Source of the DNA: Rhodococcus sp. OK302
GTDB taxonomy: Bacteria > Actinomycetota > Actinomycetes > Mycobacteriales > Mycobacteriaceae
NCBI RefSeq assembly: GCF_002245895.1
Contig: NZ_NPJZ01000001.1
Span: 2,206,501-2,270,500 of the forward strand
Reading direction: 5' to 3'
DNA: 64,000 bases
The notes below the pieces were generated by a model. That model was not told the DNA's origin, made no database searches, and was given only the letters and a program-made list of their open reading frames with translations. The stretch's first letter is position 1, and each line of letters starts with the position of its first letter. Below are positions 16,947-25,880 of this stretch, piece by piece. The translations under genes were made by a program, and so were the position numbers.

Positions 16947-19061
16947 TCAGACCGCAGCGCCCTCGAATTGTGCGTTGTAGAGGCGGAAGTACGCGCCGGC
17001 GTGGGCGATGAGTTGATCGTGTGTGCCTTGTTCGACGATTTGGCCGGCTTCCATCACCACGATCAGATCTGCAGTACGGATGGTGGAGAGTCGGTGCGCG
17101 ATGATGAAGCTGGTGCGCCCGGTCCGTAGGGCGGACATGGCGTGCTGCACAAGCTGTTCCGTGCGGGTGTCGACGGAGCTGGTTGCCTCGTCGAGGATCA
17201 GAAGTGAAGGCTCGGAGAGGAATGCTCGGGCGATCGTGATGAGCTGCTTCTCGCCCGAACTGATGTTGGACGCTTCCTCGTCGAGCATGGTGTCGTAGCC
17301 GTCGGGCAAGGTGTGGATGAAACGGTCCACGAACGCTGCTCGGGCTGCTTCTTGGATGTCGTGTTCGCTGGCACCGATGCGGCCGTAGGCGATGTTCTCG
17401 CGAATGGTGCCGCCGAACAGCCAGGTGTCCTGCAGGACCATGCCGACATGCTTGCGGAGGTCCGCGCGACGCATGTGCGCGATGTCGATGTCGTCGATGG
17501 TGATTCGGCCGGAATCAACTTCGTAGAACCGCATGAGGAGGTTGACGAGGGTTGTCTTGCCGGCGCCGGTGGGACCGACGATGGCGACGGTCTGACCGGA
17601 TCCGGCGGTGAGGCTGACGTTCTCGATGAGCGGCTTGTCCTTGTCGTAACGGAACGAGACGTTGTCGAATACGACAGTGCCGACGCTGCGATGACGGCCG
17701 GCCTGCTCGGGCAGGAGCGGAACGTCGATGTCGGGGGACTGTTCGGGCTCGTCGAGCAGTTCGAAGACGCGTTCCGCCGACGCCGCCCCGGACTGCAGGC
17801 TGGACGACATCGATGCGATCTGGGTGAGCGGTGAGCTGAACTGGCGTGAGTAGACGATGAAGGCCTGGACGTCGCCGAGTGACATGTTGCCGCTGGCAAC
17901 TTTGAGCGCGCCCACCACAGCGAGTAGCACGTAAGTGATGTTTCCGACGAAGTTCATCACAGGCATGATCAGGCTCGACAGGAACTGGGCACCGAACGAC
18001 GCGTCGAGCAGTTTCTTGTTCTGTACCGCGAACTCGCGCTCGGCCTCAGCCTGGTGTCCGTAGACGCGGACCAGGTCGCGGCCACTGTAGGTTTCCTCGA
18101 TCTGCGCGTTGATCTTGCCGGTTTCTTCCCACTGCGCTTTGAAGAGAACCTGGGCGCGCTTTGCGACGCGGGCTACCAGCAGTACCGATACGGGCACGGC
18201 AATCAGCGCGATCAGCGAGAGCATCGGCGAAATGACGAACATCATCACGAGGACACCGATGACCGTCAACACGGATGTCAGCAGCGAGGTCAACGTCTGA
18301 GACAAGGTCGACGCCACGTTGTCGATGTCGTTGGTGACACGGCTGAGGACTTCGCCGCGCGGTGTTTTGTCGAAGTAGGGCAACGGAAGTCGGTGAATCT
18401 TCGCTTCGACTTCGGCACGCAACTTGTAGATCGTTCGCTGCACGATGATGTTGAGCAGGAACGCTTCGACCCAGGCCAGCAACGATGACAGTACGTAGAC
18501 GCCGATGGCGAGCATGATGACCTTGCCGATGGCGTCGAAGTCCAGTCCGACCCCCGGAACGACATCGGACGAGTTGGCGACGAGATCCGCGAACGTCGAA
18601 TTGCCCGATGCGCGAATGGCTTCCGCGGCCTGCTCGCGAGTGAGGCCGGCAGGCAGGCTCTTGCCGATGAATCCGGCGAAGATGAGGTTGGTGACGTGGC
18701 CCAGGATCTTGGGAACCGCAACCGAGAGGGCGATACTGCTGATGGTCGCAACAAGTACGACGAACACGGCAAGCTTGTGCGGCTTCAGCAGTGCCAGAAG
18801 CCGTTTCATCGTGGCTTTGAACTGCTTGGGTTTGGTGGCCGGCGTGGTCGACGCCTGGGGCGGTTTGGGTTCGGCGTCGCCCGCGGGCTTGGGCGCGGGG
18901 CCGTCGCCGGGTGGGGGACCGGTCGGTGGGGGATCGGCCGGCGCCGTGGTGTTGTCGGAGGCGTCAGGTTCTGCCGGGATCTTCGCGAAGACGACGGTCG
19001 GGGTGTCGTCGAGATACTGGCGATTGGCCGCGCCGAAGGCGGGATCCTGCGGATTGGTCAT
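16947..19061 (-). CDS. ABC exporter half-transporter (membrane domain fused to ATPase), second subunit
   Basis: A 704-residue type IV ABC exporter half. The first 95 residues are an unusual Pro/Ala-rich, probably disordered cytoplasmic segment (PADPPPTGPPPGDGPAPKPA). Six membrane helices follow to about residue 430, then an ATPase with Walker A 'GPTGAGKTT', signature 'ISSGEKQLITIARAFL' (SSGEK rather than SGGQ), Walker B 'LLILDEATSSVD' and the H-loop 'IIAHRLSTI'. It overlaps the upstream partner by 4 bases (ATGA), so the two almost certainly form a heterodimer. The substrate is unknown; drug or lipid export is typical. Confidence 0.92.
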   Translation of the reverse strand: MTNPQDPAFGAANRQYLDDTPTVVFAKIPAEPDASDNTTAPADPPPTGPPPGDGPAPKPAGDAEPKPPQASTTPATKPKQFKATMKRLLALLKPHKLAVFVVLVATISSIALSVAVPKILGHVTNLIFAGFIGKSLPAGLTREQAAEAIRASGNSTFADLVANSSDVVPGVGLDFDAIGKVIMLAIGVYVLSSLLAWVEAFLLNIIVQRTIYKLRAEVEAKIHRLPLPYFDKTPRGEVLSRVTNDIDNVASTLSQTLTSLLTSVLTVIGVLVMMFVISPMLSLIALIAVPVSVLLVARVAKRAQVLFKAQWEETGKINAQIEETYSGRDLVRVYGHQAEAEREFAVQNKKLLDASFGAQFLSSLIMPVMNFVGNITYVLLAVVGALKVASGNMSLGDVQAFIVYSRQFSSPLTQIASMSSSLQSGAASAERVFELLDEPEQSPDIDVPLLPEQAGRHRSVGTVVFDNVSFRYDKDKPLIENVSLTAGSGQTVAIVGPTGAGKTTLVNLLMRFYEVDSGRITIDDIDIAHMRRADLRKHVGMVLQDTWLFGGTIRENIAYGRIGASEHDIQEAARAAFVDRFIHTLPDGYDTMLDEEASNISSGEKQLITIARAFLSEPSLLILDEATSSVDTRTEQLVQHAMSALRTGRTSFIIAHRLSTIRTADLIVVMEAGQIVEQGTHDQLIAHAGAYFRLYNAQFEGAAV

Positions 19062-20791
19062 GCGCTCAGCTCCGCGGGAATCTGGGACGCCACGATCTCT
19101 TGGTACGTGGGGCAGTTGGCCAGGAGGAAGTTGTGGTCACCGAGTCCGACGGGCGACCCGTCGTCGAGGACCATGATCTGGTCGGCGTCGACGACGGAAG
19201 AAATACGTTGAGCGACGACGATGACTGTTGTCGAGGTCGTGACTGCGCGTAGCGCGGCGCGGACGGCTACATCGGTGTGCATGTCGAGTGCCGAGAAAGA
19301 ATCGTCGAACACAAGGATCCGCGGCTTGCGGACTACGGCGCGGGCGATGGCCAGTCGTTGACGCTGACCGCCGGAGAGGTTCGTTCCGCCTTGGGAGATC
19401 GGTGAGTCGAGGCCCTGCGAAAGCTCACGGACGAAGCCGTCGGCTTGCGCGATGGTGAGCGCATCCCAGATTTCCGCGTCGGTCGCTGCCGGGTTTCCGT
19501 ACCTGATGTTGGTGGCGATGGTCCCGGCGAACAGATAGGCCTTCTGCGGCACGTAACCGAAGTTGGTGAACAGTTCGTCCTGATCCCAGCCTCGGACGTC
19601 CAGGCCGTCGATCAGGACAGCTCCTGCCGTGACGTCGACGAGGCGTGGGATGAGTGAAACGAGAGTGGACTTGCCGCTGCCGGTGCTACCGACGATGGCT
19701 GTGACCGTTCCGGGTAGGCAACGCATCGTCACACCGCTCAGGACGGGAGTTTCGGCACCGGGGTAGCTGAATCCGGCTCCACCGAACTCGACGACGCCGT
19801 ACGGGTTTGTCGGGCGTAGGGGCTGCGTCGGTGCCGGCACCGACGGCTCGGTGTCGATCACTTCGGTGATGCGGTCGGCGCAGACAGCGGCACGAGGAAT
19901 GACGACGGCCAGCATCGTTGCCATCAGGACGGACATCAGGATCTGCATGACGTAGGCGAGGAATGCGCTGATCTGTCCGATCTGCATGTCGCCGGTGTCG
20001 ACGAGGTGCGCACCGAACCACAGGACTGCGACGCTGGACATGTTGGCGATCAGCATGATCGTCGGCATGAGTACTGCTTGATACCGGCCGATGAGCATGG
20101 CCGTGTCGGTCAGTTCCTTGTTGGCTTTGTCGAAACGCATCGTCTCGTCGGGTTCGCGGACGAACGCGCGGATGACGCGCATACCCGTGAGTTGCTCACG
20201 AAGTGAGCGGTTGATGTTGTCGATCCGGGTCTGCATGGTGCGGAAGTGCGGGATCAGCCGGGCGATGACAATCGCGACGGTAATACCGAGAAGCGGCACC
20301 GAAATAGTCAGGAGCCATGACATCTGCAGATTCTCCCGCAGTGCCATGACGATCCCGCCGATGCACATGAGCGGGGCACTGACGAGCATCGACGACGTCA
20401 GCATCACGAGGGTTTGGATCTGCAGTACGTCGTTGGTATTTCTGGTGATCAACGTGGGTGCTCCGAAACCGGAGAACTCGCGATCGGAGAAACTGCCGAC
20501 GGCCTTGTAGACCGCGGCTCGGACGTCGTGGCCGAAGCCCATCGAGGACTTGGCGGCGAGGAACGTCGACGCTACCGAGGCAAGGATCGTTGCCAAGGAG
20601 ACCAGCAGCATGATTCCGCCGGTCGACATGATGAATCCGGTGTCACCGCGAGCGACGCCGTCGTCGATGATTCGGGCATTCAAGGTGGGCAGGATGAGTG
20701 CCGCGATTGCGCCGAACAGTTGTAGTGCCAGCACTCCGGCGAGGAGCCAACGGTACGGGGGCAGGTACGCCTTGAGCAGTTTTGCTAGCAC
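19058..20791 (-). CDS. ABC exporter half-transporter, first subunit
   Basis: A 577-residue ABC half-exporter. Six helices lie in residues about 15-320. The ATPase has Walker A 'GSTGSGKSTL', signature 'NLSGGQRQRLAIARAVV', and 'RILVFDDSFSALD' where a Ser-Phe pair replaces the usual catalytic 'DEAT', meaning Asp instead of Glu after Walker B; the switch region reads 'VVAQRISSV', with Gln for His. These are hallmarks of the degenerate site in heterodimeric exporters, whose competent site is completed by the partner. Translation starts at GTG 20791. It is the first gene of the pair, with about 500 non-coding bases upstream. Confidence 0.92.
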   Translation of the reverse strand: MLAKLLKAYLPPYRWLLAGVLALQLFGAIAALILPTLNARIIDDGVARGDTGFIMSTGGIMLLVSLATILASVASTFLAAKSSMGFGHDVRAAVYKAVGSFSDREFSGFGAPTLITRNTNDVLQIQTLVMLTSSMLVSAPLMCIGGIVMALRENLQMSWLLTISVPLLGITVAIVIARLIPHFRTMQTRIDNINRSLREQLTGMRVIRAFVREPDETMRFDKANKELTDTAMLIGRYQAVLMPTIMLIANMSSVAVLWFGAHLVDTGDMQIGQISAFLAYVMQILMSVLMATMLAVVIPRAAVCADRITEVIDTEPSVPAPTQPLRPTNPYGVVEFGGAGFSYPGAETPVLSGVTMRCLPGTVTAIVGSTGSGKSTLVSLIPRLVDVTAGAVLIDGLDVRGWDQDELFTNFGYVPQKAYLFAGTIATNIRYGNPAATDAEIWDALTIAQADGFVRELSQGLDSPISQGGTNLSGGQRQRLAIARAVVRKPRILVFDDSFSALDMHTDVAVRAALRAVTTSTTVIVVAQRISSVVDADQIMVLDDGSPVGLGDHNFLLANCPTYQEIVASQIPAELSA

Positions 20792-21303
20792 GGCGATCCC
20801 GTTCGGGCTGCCACGCGTTCCGGATTGATCACATGCACACGTTATGACAGATGCACATCCTTACGGGCACCGACTCGTGCGATTGCTGAGGTTATTCCCA
20901 ATTGAACGTGGAGCCGCGACGGCAGATGTGGGGTTACGACCGGAATGTGACAAAATGTGTCTGAAAGTTGTCTAGTAGTCCAGTTTGCCCACAAATTGGT
21001 GTGATCTACAACACATTGTTATTGTTCCGTTACTGAAAATAATCGCTGCTACCAGTGCATTTATCGGAAAATGTTAATCCCGGTAACGCTAATTAGCGGT
21101 TCAATAGCTAGACAATCGAGATTGGGCCGTCTATAAATGCAATCAGCGCAGTTTCGTGCGCTGCATCACAGCTCGGGATGTCGCAGGGGGGCGACGGAAT
21201 TTCTGCCCCTCTGTGCCAAAGGTTCCCGGACTGCTTCGGTCACCGCCTGCGACCGAAGCGGCGCTGAACAATCACACCACCTCACATAACAGGAGAAATT
21301 CCT
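20792..21303. other. Long AT-rich intergenic region between divergent transcripts
   Basis: About 510 bases that are much more AT-rich than the surrounding genes. It must hold the promoter of the ABC exporter on the left and, on the right, a well-formed promoter (21109-21137) plus a roughly 160-base leader for the small peptide gene. The leader contains a 9-base stem (GCTTCGGTC at 21233-21241, GACCGAAGC at 21251-21259). A GCTAATTAGC palindrome lies at 21089-21098. No convincing protein gene is seen. Confidence 0.55.
21109..21137 (+). promoter_or_regulatory. Promoter of the 49-residue peptide gene
   Basis: TAGACA (21109-21114) and TATAAA (21132-21137) are spaced by exactly 17 bases. Both hexamers are unusually close to the vegetative consensus for a high-GC actinobacterium, which suggests strong expression of the downstream peptide. 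Confidence 0.55.
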
Positions 21304-21453
21304 ATGTTCGGATCGCTCAGCACACTCGGACCCCTGCTCGCTGCACTCGGCGTTTTCCTCAAGTCGGTCGACACCTCTTCGCTGGCCGACGGATCCAGCG
21401 AAACCGGTGGAGCCGGCTCCCTCGCCGGACTCCTCGGCGGATCCTCCGAATAA
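21304..21453 (+). CDS. 49-residue leaderless Gly/Ser-rich peptide, candidate small cell-wall or porin-like peptide
   Basis: A small gene: ATG at 21304, ribosome site AGGAGA seven bases upstream, stop TAA at 21451. The peptide opens MFGSLSTLGPLLAALGVFLK, a hydrophobic or amphipathic helix, then turns into a Ser/Gly/Asp-rich acidic tail ending GLLGGSSE. It has no Cys and no signal peptide. In size and composition it recalls the PorA/PorH peptides of Corynebacterium, which also lack signal peptides and reach the mycolate envelope; that likeness is inference, not an alignment. The strong promoter, long leader and following terminator support a single-gene, highly expressed transcript. A second peptide of this style lies at 55409-55537. 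Confidence 0.65.
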   Translation: MFGSLSTLGPLLAALGVFLKSVDTSSLADGSSETGGAGSLAGLLGGSSE

Positions 21454-21465
21454 GCTTCGACTCAC

Positions 21466-21483
21466 GTACCGAGCGCTCGGTAC
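21466..21483. promoter_or_regulatory. 18-base perfect palindrome downstream of the small peptide gene
   Basis: GTACCGAGCGCTCGGTAC is fully self-complementary with no spacer, the form of a TetR-family operator. It lies between the peptide stop and a terminator, so it could equally be a first RNA hairpin of the termination region. Confidence 0.4.
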
Positions 21484-21502
21484 CGCGGTAGTTTGAAAGC
21501 TT

Positions 21503-21550
21503 CGTATTGCCCTCTGTCCGTTTATCCGGGTGGGGGGCAATACGTTTTTT
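21503..21550 (+). terminator. Rho-independent terminator after the small peptide gene
   Basis: Stem CGTATTGCC / GGCAATACG followed directly by a run of six T (21545-21550); the loop is long (24 bases). This is the most classic intrinsic terminator in the window. Confidence 0.8.
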
Positions 21551-21692
21551 CGCTTTAGCCTGTTGTTCGGTCGAGCGGGTTGCGTACGATGGACCGGTGG
21601 CTGTTAACTGTTATGTAACTGGATCGGTCTATCGGGCAGTTCGAGGCTCCCCTCCAATGCGCCGGGGTACCGATTCCGGGGTGAGGTAAACG

Positions 21693-23108
21693 ATGACAAG
21701 AACGAGTCGCACAGTGCGGTTACTCATTGTCTTCGTTGTTGTCCTGGCCGCGGCCCTCGTCGGAATTCTCACCCGGGCACCCGGGCTTCTGGCGACCTTC
21801 TGGTGCGCCAACGCGCTGTTGCTGGGAATGATGATGCGGTGGCCTGTCTTGATCGAGTGGCCTACCTGGCTAGCCGCGATGGTCGGCTATTTGAGCGCTG
21901 ATCTGCTGACAGGAAGCTCCCTGTCGATGGCAGTGCAACTGAACAGCGCCAATCTGGTCGGTGTCACATTCGGTGTGCTCCTGCTTCGCTGCACGAAGCG
22001 CATACCGTTTCGGCTTGTCGATTCGAATGCGTTGGTGTGGATGGTCATTCTCGGCGCGGGGAGTGCCATCGCGACTGCTTCGACCGCAGGACTACTGGAT
22101 CGGGTGATTCGAGAAGAATCGTTCACCGACACACTCGTTCACTGGGGCAGTACGGAGTTCATGGCGTATCTCTTGGTGCTGCCGCTGATTCTGTCCGTGA
22201 CTATTCCCTCCGGATTTGCGGACCTTCGCAGAAAACTGACATGGAGGACCATCGGAACGATGATGGTTCCGCTGCTTGCGACCGCAGCCTGCGTTCCGAT
22301 CGCGCTCAGGATCGAGGGGCCGATCGCTCTTGTCCTCCCCATTCCGGCGTTGCTGTGGTGCGCCACCCGTATTTCGGTTCCGAGTACAGCCTTTGTCTCA
22401 GTGGTCTGGTCGGTGTGGTCGCTCATGATGGCCGACACGGGACGTCTGGATGTCGGCGAACAGGGCCACACAAACTGGTCGGAGGATGTCATCACGTCGA
22501 TCGCAGTCACGCTGATCGCGCTGGGTCCGATTGCGGTGGCGTGTGCCACGCAGGAGCGTCGAGCAGCTGAGCGTGAGCTGTTCCGAGCCGTCGAATACGA
22601 CAACCTCACAGGAGTGCTCTCGAGGGGAGCCTTCCTCAGGCAAGCCGAGGAACAACTTAAGCGTGAATCGGAAACACAATCGCCCGTCGGCTTGCTGATG
22701 CTCGATCTCGACCACTTCAAGAACATCAACGACACCCACGGGCACATGACCGGCGATACCGTGCTCGCGGACTTCGCTGCCCGCGCGGCCGATCGGGTGT
22801 CCGGCGCCGATCTGATCGGAAGGCTGGGCGGCGAGGAATTCGCAGTCCTGCTCACCGGTTCCAGTTTCGCCCGCGCCTCGGAAGTCGCGGAGGCGATCCG
22901 GTCAGCGCAGGTCGAGGAATCGACAGCCTCCGGAGTTGCAAGCACAGTCAGCATCGGACTTGCGTGGGTAGATCACCCGACGTTGCGACTGGCTGCATTG
23001 ATGATCGCGGCCGACGAGGCGATGTACGACGCCAAGGAGAGTGGCCGAAACCTCGTCAAAGCGCGAGATGTCAGCGGTGTGGTGCCGAAGCGCCATATCT
23101 CCGGGTAG
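21693..23108 (+). CDS. Membrane-bound diguanylate cyclase (GGDEF)
   Basis: A 471-residue protein with about eight membrane helices (residues 10-290), resembling a MASE1-type sensor. The C-terminal GGDEF domain starts near residue 305 ('[16 protein letters not shown]') and carries an intact active-site GGEEF at 379-383, preceded by '[17 protein letters not shown]' with the metal-binding Asp. It should make cyclic di-GMP from two GTP. The inhibitory I-site (RxxD) reads SGAD, so feedback inhibition is probably lost. The gene is monocistronic between a terminator and purT. The signal sensed is unknown. Confidence 0.9.
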   Translation: MTRTSRTVRLLIVFVVVLAAALVGILTRAPGLLATFWCANALLLGMMMRWPVLIEWPTWLAAMVGYLSADLLTGSSLSMAVQLNSANLVGVTFGVLLLRCTKRIPFRLVDSNALVWMVILGAGSAIATASTAGLLDRVIREESFTDTLVHWGSTEFMAYLLVLPLILSVTIPSGFADLRRKLTWRTIGTMMVPLLATAACVPIALRIEGPIALVLPIPALLWCATRISVPSTAFVSVVWSVWSLMMADTGRLDVGEQGHTNWSEDVITSIAVTLIALGPIAVACATQERRAAERELFRAVEYDNLTGVLSRGAFLRQAEEQLKRESETQSPVGLLMLDLDHFKNINDTHGHMTGDTVLADFAARAADRVSGADLIGRLGGEEFAVLLTGSSFARASEVAEAIRSAQVEESTASGVASTVSIGLAWVDHPTLRLAALMIAADEAMYDAKESGRNLVKARDVSGVVPKRHISG

Positions 23109-23197
23109 ACCTGAACCCGTCACCTGGCCCATACGCGCGCAGTCCGCTGATCCGCACTAGCTCTGACCTGCATCGGGATTGGCATATAGTCGCACCC

Positions 23198-24433
23198 ATG
23201 CAGCTTGATTCGACACCCACAAGTCCGTCCGTTTTGCCCCTCCGTTTCGGTACACCACTCACCGAGAATGCGATTCGAGTGATGATGCTGGGCTCCGGTG
23301 AACTGGGCAAGGAAGTCATCATTGCGTTGCAGCGGTTGGGCGTCGAAGTGATTGCGGTAGATCGGTACTCCGACGCTCCGGGGCACCAAGTTGCGCATCG
23401 CGCGCGCACTGTCGACATGAGCGATCCCGAGGCATTGCTTGCCGTGATCGAACTGGAAAAGCCGCATTTTGTGATTCCCGAGATCGAGGCGATCGCCACC
23501 GATGCGTTGGCCGTTGTCGAAGAACGTGGTGAGACCGTGGTGATCCCCACGGCGAGGGCAACACAGTTGACCATGAATCGTGAAGGCATCCGCCGCCTTG
23601 CCGCCGAAGAATTGGGGCTGCCCACGTCGCCGTACGCTTTTGCGGATTCACTCGAAGAAGTACAGGCTGCGACGGAGCGCATCGGATTCCCGTGCGTCAT
23701 CAAGCCCGTCATGTCGTCCTCGGGTAAGGGGCAGTCGACGGTACGTTCCGCCGACGAACTCGGTGCCGCCTGGGATTACGCGATGGCCGGCGGGCGCGTC
23801 AATCACGGCCGCGTCATTGTCGAAGGTTTCGTCGATTTCGATTACGAGATAACACAATTGACGGTGCGTGCCGTATCCGCTGACGGCAGTGTGGCTACGT
23901 CGTTCTGCGAACCGATCGGGCACCTGCAGCAGGCTGGTGACTATATCGAGTCTTGGCAACCGCAGCGTATGTCCGAGGCTGCGCTCGCTGCGGCGCGTGA
24001 GGTTTCCGAAAAGGTCACCACCGCGCTCGGCGGCCGTGGAATCTTCGGCGTCGAATTGTTTGTCAAGGGCGACGACGTGTACTTCTCCGAAGTCAGCCCG
24101 CGTCCGCATGACACCGGCTTGGTGACGCTGCGCACCCAGCGACTCTCGGAATTCGAACTTCATGCGCGTGCGATCCTCGGATTGCCGGTCGACACAACGC
24201 TCACCTCGCCGGGTGCGTCAGCCGTCATCTACGGAGGTGTGGAGGCGAAGGGTATCGGATTCGACGGTGTTGCAGAGGCTCTCGCGGTTCCCGAAACCGA
24301 ACTCCGACTCTTCGGAAAGCCGGAAAGCTTCCTGCGTCGACGAATGGGTGTCGCCGTGTCGACGGCCGCTGATGTCGATACTGCCCGCGCTCGCGCCCGT
24401 GAGGCCGCGTCGAAGGTTCGCCCCGTCGGATGA
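23198..24433 (+). CDS. purT: Formate-dependent GAR transformylase
   Basis: A 411-residue ATP-grasp enzyme that makes formyl-GAR from GAR, formate and ATP in purine synthesis, as an alternative to folate-dependent PurN. It shows '[30 protein letters not shown]', '[11 protein letters not shown]', the ATP-grasp '[15 protein letters not shown]', and '[24 protein letters not shown]' as the metal and substrate loop. The start is ATG 23198; the in-frame stretch back to 22964 overlaps the GGDEF gene and is not conserved. Its stop overlaps the DUF456 start (ATGA). In M. tuberculosis purT (Rv0389) also lies just before the rhodanese and metZ genes. Confidence 0.95.
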   Translation: MQLDSTPTSPSVLPLRFGTPLTENAIRVMMLGSGELGKEVIIALQRLGVEVIAVDRYSDAPGHQVAHRARTVDMSDPEALLAVIELEKPHFVIPEIEAIATDALAVVEERGETVVIPTARATQLTMNREGIRRLAAEELGLPTSPYAFADSLEEVQAATERIGFPCVIKPVMSSSGKGQSTVRSADELGAAWDYAMAGGRVNHGRVIVEGFVDFDYEITQLTVRAVSADGSVATSFCEPIGHLQQAGDYIESWQPQRMSEAALAAAREVSEKVTTALGGRGIFGVELFVKGDDVYFSEVSPRPHDTGLVTLRTQRLSEFELHARAILGLPVDTTLTSPGASAVIYGGVEAKGIGFDGVAEALAVPETELRLFGKPESFLRRRMGVAVSTAADVDTARARAREAASKVRPVG

Positions 24434-24912
24434 GTCCAGCGGCCGAAGTTGTTGTAGGACTAGTCATTCTGGTCGGACTGGTCGGCGTTGTGGTGCCGAT
24501 CATTCCGGGAACCCTGCTGATATTGGCGGCAATACTGGTGTGGGCCTTGATGACCGGTGGCGCTACCGCGTGGACGGTATTCGCGCTGGCGGCGCTGGCC
24601 TTGGTGATCACGGGCGTCGTCAAGTACACGTGGCCGGGCCAGCGGATGCGTGCCGGGGGAGTTCCCAACCTGTCCGTGATGATCGGCGGTGTTGTCGGCA
24701 TCGTCGGATTCTTCGTGGTACCCGTCGTGGGGTTGTTCCTCGGATTTGTCCTGGGAACCTATGTCGCGGAATGGGTACGGCTACGCAATTTCAACATTGC
24801 GTGGGCGTCGACGCTTCACGCGGTGAAAGCCGTCGGGTTGTCCATGGTGGTGGAACTGTTCGGCGCGTTGGTTGCGGCCGGACTCTGGCTGGGCGCAGTC
24901 GTTTTGGTGTGA
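24430..24912 (+). CDS. DUF456 membrane protein
   Basis: A 160-residue protein with the DUF456 pattern: two Gly-rich hairpin-like helical repeats. One is '[32 protein letters not shown]' at about 8-40, and the other '[29 protein letters not shown]' at about 88-116, each with a Pro-x-x-Pro/Gly kink, plus a final helix. The function is unknown. It is translationally coupled to purT by an ATGA overlap. Its last 97 bases are antisense to the end of the amidohydrolase gene. Confidence 0.85.
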   Translation: MSPAAEVVVGLVILVGLVGVVVPIIPGTLLILAAILVWALMTGGATAWTVFALAALALVITGVVKYTWPGQRMRAGGVPNLSVMIGGVVGIVGFFVVPVVGLFLGFVLGTYVAEWVRLRNFNIAWASTLHAVKAVGLSMVVELFGALVAAGLWLGAVVLV

Positions 24913-25679
24913 ACAGAGGCTCGAGATTCGCACCGATACCAGGCCCGGGCATTGCCGCCCATCACTGCCGGGAGGTCGTCGCCGACGGCCTCGGCGATCA
25001 CGTCGAGGTCGTGGCTCTCGAATGCCCGGCGGGCGCGGGTTCCCGGTAGATCCGTCCCGAACATCAAGGCTTGCGGATTGGCCCGATGGATTTGACGGAG
25101 CACGTCACCGACATCGGAGATGGTGGTGCGGCCGAAGCCGGTGGCTTTGACCTTCACGCCGCGATCGACAAGGTTGAGCAGGTAGGGGAGCCCCCGCGTC
25201 GACATGCCCAGATGGTCGATGGCCACGGCGGGCAGTTTCGCGAAAACAGGTTCGAGAGAGAGTAAGAGGGTGGCGTCGACGTAGAACTCGGCGTGCCAGC
25301 CGACCAGATCGAAGGCTCGGTTGGCCAGGTCCGAGAGTTCCCTCAGGTCTGTTGCTCCGCGCCGAAGATTGAATCGGACTGCGCGAACGCCGACAGCGTC
25401 GAGCGCAACGATCTCCTCGTCGGTGGCGTCGTGTCCGAGTGCGGTGACGCCCACCCATCCCGGGCCGAGTTCAGCGAGCGCGGCTTTCAGATACTCCTGA
25501 TCGGTGCCCTGATAGGACGCGGTGACAACTGCTCCGCCGTCCACCTGAAGACCGTCGAGAGAAGCGACTTTGGATCGGTAATCGGCGACGGTGAAAGGCT
25601 GGGGTAGGTACCCGTGATTCTCGACCAGCGGGAAGCGCGGATCGATGATGTGAACGTGGGCATCAAACACATCATCCAT
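24816..25679 (-). CDS. Metal-dependent amidohydrolase, PDC-lactonase (LigI)-like
   Basis: A 287-residue TIM-barrel hydrolase of the amidohydrolase-2 type. It has 'FDAHVHIIDPRFPL' at the N-terminus (HxH), 'GWHAEFYVDATLL' (mid-barrel His), 'VAIDHLGMSTRG' (His) and 'LMFGTDLPGTR' (catalytic Asp). Relatives include 2-pyrone-4,6-dicarboxylate lactonase; the true substrate is unknown. The last roughly 37 residues (from '[13 protein letters not shown]') are a Ser/Thr/Ala-rich tail with no family resemblance, lying antisense to the DUF456 gene. They look like an accidental extension after loss of an original stop codon. Confidence 0.85.
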   Translation of the reverse strand: MDDVFDAHVHIIDPRFPLVENHGYLPQPFTVADYRSKVASLDGLQVDGGAVVTASYQGTDQEYLKAALAELGPGWVGVTALGHDATDEEIVALDAVGVRAVRFNLRRGATDLRELSDLANRAFDLVGWHAEFYVDATLLLSLEPVFAKLPAVAIDHLGMSTRGLPYLLNLVDRGVKVKATGFGRTTISDVGDVLRQIHRANPQALMFGTDLPGTRARRAFESHDLDVIAEAVGDDLPAVMGGNARAWYRCESRASVHTKTTAPSQSPAATNAPNSSTTMDNPTAFTA

Positions 25680-25711
25680 TTTGCACGCTGTCGATATGAC
25701 CTTGCACAGAA

Positions 25712-25770
25712 GATCGGCCCGATGTGACGTGAGTCGCTCTGGAGCGAATATTCGTCATATCGGGCCGATC
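25712..25770 (-). terminator. Long inverted repeat downstream of fprA
   Basis: Arms 25712-25729 and 25753-25770 pair over 18 positions with one mismatch, around a 23-base loop. It lies about 90 bases after the fprA stop and just before the amidohydrolase start on the same strand, so it probably ends fprA transcription. Confidence 0.6.
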
Positions 25771-25796
25771 GGTCTGTTTGACCTGCTGTTATGCAG

Positions 25797-25880
25797 TGTC
25801 AGGGTCCGACAATCAAGCGCTGTCGGGGTCCGACTATTAGGCCCAGTCGGGGTCCGGCTATTAGGCCCTGTCGGGCTCGG
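25797..25880. repeat. 24-base tandem repeat spanning the fprA stop codon
   Basis: Three units of 24 bases (25797-25820, 25821-25844, 25845-25868) plus a partial fourth inside the gene. The fprA stop is within the third unit. Read on the fprA strand and frame, each downstream unit again encodes a short Pro-Asp-x-Ala-like end followed by a stop codon, so the gene's tail including its stop has been duplicated. Confidence 0.8.

Noticed and set aside
20792..21303. Replication origin or attachment site in the AT-rich gap
   Set aside because: No DnaA-box cluster, integrase, tRNA or matching repeats. The AT richness is explained by two divergent promoters and a leader.
25797..25880. Possible CRISPR-like repeats
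   Set aside because: Units are head-to-tail without spacers and include the fprA stop, which indicates tandem duplication.
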